Shown one piece after another: positions 5,678 to 9,395 of a DNA stretch of 9,395 nucleotides. The notes beneath the pieces are model-generated. The model was not told the origin of the DNA. It did not search any database and saw nothing but the letters and a program-made list of their open reading frames with translations. Position 1 is the stretch's first letter. Each line of letters begins with the position of its first letter. The DNA lies in contig JAKSBO010001047.1 of the NCBI GenBank assembly GCA_022361095.1, positions 1 to 9,395 on the forward strand, written 5' to 3'. Source of the stretch: Desulfobacterales bacterium. Its GTDB lineage: Bacteria > Desulfobacterota > Desulfobacteria > Desulfobacterales > Desulfobacteraceae. Both the position numbers and the translations under genes were made by a program.

Positions 5678-7684
5678 ATGACAAAATATTTTGCCGGAAA
5701 AAAATCGGAAAACCATGCGAAAAATCAATGGTTGAGCTGGGAAACCTTCCCATGGTTCATGTTCGCTTTTTTGCTTTTATTCGCTCCCTTGAACAGATTT
5801 GCACAAACCGGTGATGCCCATCGCCCGAATATTGAGCCGCAAACTTGCCTTTTAGATAAAAAAATTTTCTGGATCAGCTCCTATCATCAAGGATATGAGG
5901 GAAATGATGCCATTGAAACCGGAATTCGCTCCCAATTAAAAGGAACGCCGGTTACATTGCGCACTTTTTTTATGGATACCCGGCGCAACAACACTGCTGT
6001 TCACGGTCAAACCGCTGCAAAAAAAGCACTTTCAATTATTGAGCAGTTTCGCCCTGACGTCATCATAGCCTCAGACGATAACGCCCAAAAATACCTTGTG
6101 GCGCCATACCTGAAAGAAAAAGCCGTTCCAATTGTTTTCTGCGGCGTCAACTGGGATATGCATCAGTACGGATACCCTGCCGTCAACATCACCGGTATGA
6201 TTGAAGTGGATCTGGTGCAGCAAATGTATGAACTTATGAGGTCATATGCACAGGGTGACAAGATTGGTTTTCTCAGCGGCAATGTCGATGTTGAGCGCAA
6301 AATGATAGAAATATACAACAGGCGTTTTTTTCATGGCAGGCTCAAACCTTATCTGGTGGAGTCAATGGCTGAATTCAAACACGCCTTTTTGCAGGCTCAG
6401 CAGGAGGTCGATATGCTATATATATACAATTATACAGGCATTAAAGATTGGGATGCAAATGAAGCCGAGCTGTTTCTCAGCCGCTATACGCGCATACCAA
6501 CCGGATCGCACAATGATTTTATGGCACCTTTTGTTACGTTTGTTACTGCCAAATCTTTGTCGGAACATGGCCGGTACGCCGCAGAAACGGCGCTTCGAAT
6601 TCTGTCCGGTGTCCCGCCGTATGAAATTGCCGTGACTGAAAACAAAAAAGTTGAACTATATGTGAATATGCGGATGGCTAAGGCAGCCTCCTTTGTTTTT
6701 TCTGTAGATCTGTTAAAAACCGCCACCGTTATTTCGAAGGTAAAGGCATACCTTGATCCGGCGCCCGGGGCCATTACACCGGCACAATATGCCGGGAAAA
6801 AATTTTATCTCCTCAATTCTTATCATAAAGAATATGAATGGAGCACAGGTATCAAAAACGGTCTGTTGAGCCGGCTTTATGAAACCGGAATCCAACTGCG
6901 CAGCTTTCATATGGATGCCAAGCGAAATAATAGTCCTGACCGTTTAAAAAAAATAGGGCAAAAGGCCTATGAACAGATTATCCAATTTCAGCCTGATGTG
7001 GTTATTGCCTGTGACGATGCAGCACAAAAATATGTTGTTTCGCCGTATCTACGGGGACAAAAAATACCTGTTGTATTCTGTGGCGTCAACTGGGATGCAT
7101 CAGAATATGGATACCCTGCATCCAACATTACCGGCATGATAGAAGAAGAACCCATTGGCCGCCTGATTGATCTCTTGCAGCAATTTACCAAAGGCAGGCG
7201 CCTGGGATACATTGCAGGCAATACATTGACCCAGAAAAAACTTGTCGAATGTTATCATGAACAGTATTTCCAGCAACGGGAGCCCCGCATTTGCCTTGTG
7301 GATTCCATGGCGGAATGGAAAGATGCGGTAATGGAAATGCAAGATTCGGCCGACATACTGATTCTGTCCAATTATTCCGGTATTCAAAATTGGGACAGCA
7401 GGCAGGCCGTGGGGTTTATTAAACAACACAACACCCTGCCCACGGGCGGTATGCTTAATTTTATGGCGCCATATGCCATTTTTACTCTTGAAAGGATCTC
7501 CGAAGAACAGGGCAGTTCTGCTGCGAGTGCGGCGCTGCGTATTCTTGACGGGACGCCTGTCTCACAAATTCCCATAAAGAAAAATATACTGTTTCGCCTG
7601 ATTTTGAATTTTTCAATGGCAAAAGCATCAAACATAACGATTCCATACACGTTACTAAAACAGGCAGAAGAATTAATACAATAA
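5678..7684 (+). CDS. Exported tandem substrate-binding protein (two PF04392-like domains)
   Basis: From the ATG at 5678 the protein has 668 residues. A charged N-terminus is followed by a hydrophobic stretch (about 24-37, FPWFMFAFLLLFAP) and FAQTGDA, consistent with a signal peptide or anchor and a periplasmic location. Two homologous halves follow, at about 61-352 and 374-665. Both contain SYHxxYE, FxMDxxRNN, PDVxIAxDDxAQKY, IPVVFCGVNWD-type, NITGMIE, SMAE, YxGIxxWD, FMAP and MAKAS segments at a constant offset of 313-314 residues. IPIVF...NITG is characteristic of the ABC_sub_bind family. No ABC permease or ATPase gene is visible, and a membrane sensor kinase begins 24 bp later, so a ligand-sensing rather than transport role is likely. 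The frame is open back to ATGs at 5645 and 5555. The longest reading (709 residues) adds a second hydrophobic stretch and has no Shine-Dalgarno. None of the starts has a good one, so the N-terminus is uncertain. Confidence 0.88.
   Translation: MTKYFAGKKSENHAKNQWLSWETFPWFMFAFLLLFAPLNRFAQTGDAHRPNIEPQTCLLDKKIFWISSYHQGYEGNDAIETGIRSQLKGTPVTLRTFFMDTRRNNTAVHGQTAAKKALSIIEQFRPDVIIASDDNAQKYLVAPYLKEKAVPIVFCGVNWDMHQYGYPAVNITGMIEVDLVQQMYELMRSYAQGDKIGFLSGNVDVERKMIEIYNRRFFHGRLKPYLVESMAEFKHAFLQAQQEVDMLYIYNYTGIKDWDANEAELFLSRYTRIPTGSHNDFMAPFVTFVTAKSLSEHGRYAAETALRILSGVPPYEIAVTENKKVELYVNMRMAKAASFVFSVDLLKTATVISKVKAYLDPAPGAITPAQYAGKKFYLLNSYHKEYEWSTGIKNGLLSRLYETGIQLRSFHMDAKRNNSPDRLKKIGQKAYEQIIQFQPDVVIACDDAAQKYVVSPYLRGQKIPVVFCGVNWDASEYGYPASNITGMIEEEPIGRLIDLLQQFTKGRRLGYIAGNTLTQKKLVECYHEQYFQQREPRICLVDSMAEWKDAVMEMQDSADILILSNYSGIQNWDSRQAVGFIKQHNTLPTGGMLNFMAPYAIFTLERISEEQGSSAASAALRILDGTPVSQIPIKKNILFRLILNFSMAKASNITIPYTLLKQAEELIQ
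5858..7672 (+). repeat. Internal gene duplication within the binding-protein gene
   Basis: Bases 5858-6733 and 6797-7672 encode the two homologous halves, joined by a linker of about 21 residues rich in Pro and Ala. Over the first 45 residues of each half I count 20 identities by eye. The repeat is therefore clear at protein level but old and diverged at DNA level, and is not a recent or unstable duplication. Confidence 0.85.
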
Positions 7685-7708
7685 TGACAACCACATGGAT
7701 TTCACCAT

Positions 7709-9395
7709 ATGAAGCTGCAATATCAACTTAATTTATTTGCCGTCGTAATACTGCTTTCAGTGTCAGGGGCCATTAGCTCGGCAGGTGTTTTTGCAATAAA
7801 GCGTGTAACCATGGAACTTAATGCCAAGCTGATAAACAACCAGGTTGCGAATTTGATAGATGAAATCCAAGAGGCCCATCAAGTGCTTAAAAACAGCAGG
7901 GTCGATTTTGTTCTCAACTATATTGAACGGACACAAAAAGATTTACTGGACGGCTTTTCATCTTACCATTTCGGCGAAACCGGCGGGCTGATCGTTTTAG
8001 ATACAGAGACCGGGAAAAAACTGATCGCATCTGATTCAAAATTTTTGATGCAGGAAGACTGGATGAACGCAATGCTGACCCCAACAACGGAGAAGAGGCC
8101 GGCTGCAAAAGTCTTTACGCGCTATGTGATGGGGTATGATATATACCCCGACTGGAATTGGCTTGTGGTGGTTTTTATTGAAAAAAAAGAGATCCTGGCC
8201 GCCAGGAGAAGTTTTTTGAATCAGGCGATTTTTATTCTTGCCGGGAGTCTGGCAGCAGGCATTTTGCTGTTGATCTGGTTTAACGGCAGGGTCATCAAAC
8301 CCATTCGCCAACTCTCTGCAGCGGCGGAAAGTATCAGCAAAGGAGACTGGAATGTACTTGTACCGGAAATAAAAGGCAAAAGTGAAGTTGCAAGCCTTTC
8401 TTCAGTGTTTCATAAGATGTCCCGGAATCTGGCCGGGATGTACAGTGAGCTGGCGAAAAATTTAGACGATATCGCAGACTCAAAAGAGAAGCTGCGCCGG
8501 AGCCGGGAGCAGTTCAGAGGACTTGTCGAAACAAGCAGTGATCTGATCTGGGAAGTGAATAACAGCGGCCGGTATAAATATATCAGCCCCCAGGTCACGC
8601 CGTTGCTTGGATATAAACCGTCTGAACTGCTTGGCAAAAGTCCGGGTGAGCTGGAAATCCCCCTGAATGATCCGGCGGATCCGCCCCGGATTAAAAAATT
8701 GTTGTCAGAGTGCGCAGCCTTTGCCGGAATTGAGAGACATCTGCGGAAAAAAAATGGCAAAACCATCATACTGGAAAGCAGCGGTGTGCCGTTTTTCAGC
8801 GCAACAGGGGAAATACTCGGGTTCCGCGGCATTGACCGTGATATCACCGAACGTAAAAAGGCAGCCGCCGAACAGCAGCGTTTGCAGGAACAGCTTACCC
8901 AGACTCAGAAAATGGAGGCAATCGGGCGTCTTGCAGGCGGGGTTGCCCATGATTTCAATAATATGCTCAGCGTCATCATTGGTCATGCAGAGATGGAGCT
9001 TGATCAACTTTCCGACGCAGATCCCCATTACCAGGCATTTTTTGAAATCAAAAATGCCGGAGACCGGTCCAGCCGCCTGACCCGCCATCTTCTTGCTTTT
9101 GCCAGGAAGCAGACCGTTGAGCCTAAAGTCCTTGATCTCAATGAAGTGATTCGTGAAATGACATCCATGTTAAAGCGCCTGATCGGAGAAAATATTGATT
9201 TTGTACGGATTCCCGGCCAGGGACTCTGGCAGGTCAAGCTGGATAAAAGCCAGTTGGATCAAGTGCTTGCCAACCTTTGTGTGAACGGGCGCGATGCCAT
9301 TTCCGGTGTCGGAAAAATAACCATTGAGACATCAAATGAAACAATAGACGAGGAATACTGTCTGCATCACACCTATTTTGTACCGGGCGATTATG
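7709..9395 (+). CDS. Membrane sensor histidine kinase, Cache-HAMP-PAS-HisKA-HATPase (3' partial)
   Basis: An open frame begins with ATG at 7709 and runs without a stop for 562 codons to the window edge. Order: transmembrane helix 1 (about 7-30); a periplasmic domain of about 140 residues with GGLIVLDTETG and a closing YPDWNWLVVVFIEKKEI segment, typical of a single Cache domain; transmembrane helix 2 (about 172-191); HAMP (about 192-245, VIKPIRQLS); PAS with PAC tail (about 265-385, ending DRDITERK); HisKA with H414 in GGVAHDFNN; and the start of HATPase with the N-box Asn in LANLCVNGRDA (about 520-530). The G boxes and any C-terminal receiver lie beyond the edge. The gene starts 24 bp after the tandem binding protein on the same strand, so the two are very likely co-transcribed. 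The Shine-Dalgarno is weak. Other nearby ATGs (7684, 7695) are out of frame. Confidence 0.9.
   Translation, partial: MKLQYQLNLFAVVILLSVSGAISSAGVFAIKRVTMELNAKLINNQVANLIDEIQEAHQVLKNSRVDFVLNYIERTQKDLLDGFSSYHFGETGGLIVLDTETGKKLIASDSKFLMQEDWMNAMLTPTTEKRPAAKVFTRYVMGYDIYPDWNWLVVVFIEKKEILAARRSFLNQAIFILAGSLAAGILLLIWFNGRVIKPIRQLSAAAESISKGDWNVLVPEIKGKSEVASLSSVFHKMSRNLAGMYSELAKNLDDIADSKEKLRRSREQFRGLVETSSDLIWEVNNSGRYKYISPQVTPLLGYKPSELLGKSPGELEIPLNDPADPPRIKKLLSECAAFAGIERHLRKKNGKTIILESSGVPFFSATGEILGFRGIDRDITERKKAAAEQQRLQEQLTQTQKMEAIGRLAGGVAHDFNNMLSVIIGHAEMELDQLSDADPHYQAFFEIKNAGDRSSRLTRHLLAFARKQTVEPKVLDLNEVIREMTSMLKRLIGENIDFVRIPGQGLWQVKLDKSQLDQVLANLCVNGRDAISGVGKITIETSNETIDEEYCLHHTYFVPGDY

Noticed and set aside
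5555..7684. Reading the binding-protein gene as an ordinary ABC transporter component
   Set aside because: The family is named for ABC transport, but the next gene is a sensor kinase and no permease or ATPase gene is present in the window. Transport remains possible only with components elsewhere.
8410..9088. Minus-strand open frames of 145 and 127 codons at the right end
   Set aside because: They lie opposite the PAS and HisKA regions of the membrane kinase, whose plus-strand frame is open from 7709 to the edge with clear domain motifs.

Overview
The window reads as ordinary chromosomal DNA of a Gram-negative anaerobe, most likely a member of the Desulfobacterota (Desulfobacter-like). This is an inference from three things: a two-domain NifU paired with a NifS-type desulfurase as general Fe-S machinery, multidomain PAS/receiver histidine kinases, and a PF04392-like substrate-binding protein next to a sensor kinase. 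There are no rRNA or tRNA genes, insertion sequences or CRISPR arrays.

Left part (1-3320). The first 85 bases hold what may be the cysteine-rich end of a plus-strand gene that starts outside the window. Facing it on the minus strand is a metallo-beta-lactamase-fold hydrolase of the N-acyl-homoserine-lactonase type (300-1046). Upstream of that, also on the minus strand, lies a soluble hybrid histidine kinase with the order receiver-PAS-HisKA-HATPase-receiver (1226-3208), preceded by a credible sigma70-like promoter.

Middle (3428-5471). A minus-strand nifU-nifS operon starts from a promoter with a perfect TTGACA box. A short inverted repeat lies between the -35 and -10 boxes, and a second one lies in the leader. 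NifU has the IscU scaffold domain and the [2Fe-2S] BFD-like domain but no C-terminal Nfu domain. A 66-codon frame overlapping the nifS stop may be a small third gene of unknown function.

Right part (5522-9395). Diverging from nifU is a plus-strand pair. The first gene encodes an exported protein made of two homologous substrate-binding domains in tandem. Only 24 bp later begins a membrane histidine kinase (TM, Cache-like periplasmic domain, TM, HAMP, PAS, HisKA, start of HATPase), which runs off the right edge. No ABC permease or ATPase gene is visible. The simplest reading is a periplasmic binding protein that presents a ligand to a sensor kinase, in the manner of LuxP-LuxQ or TorT-TorS. This pair is the most interesting part of the window. 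The kinase's output and its response regulator lie outside the window.
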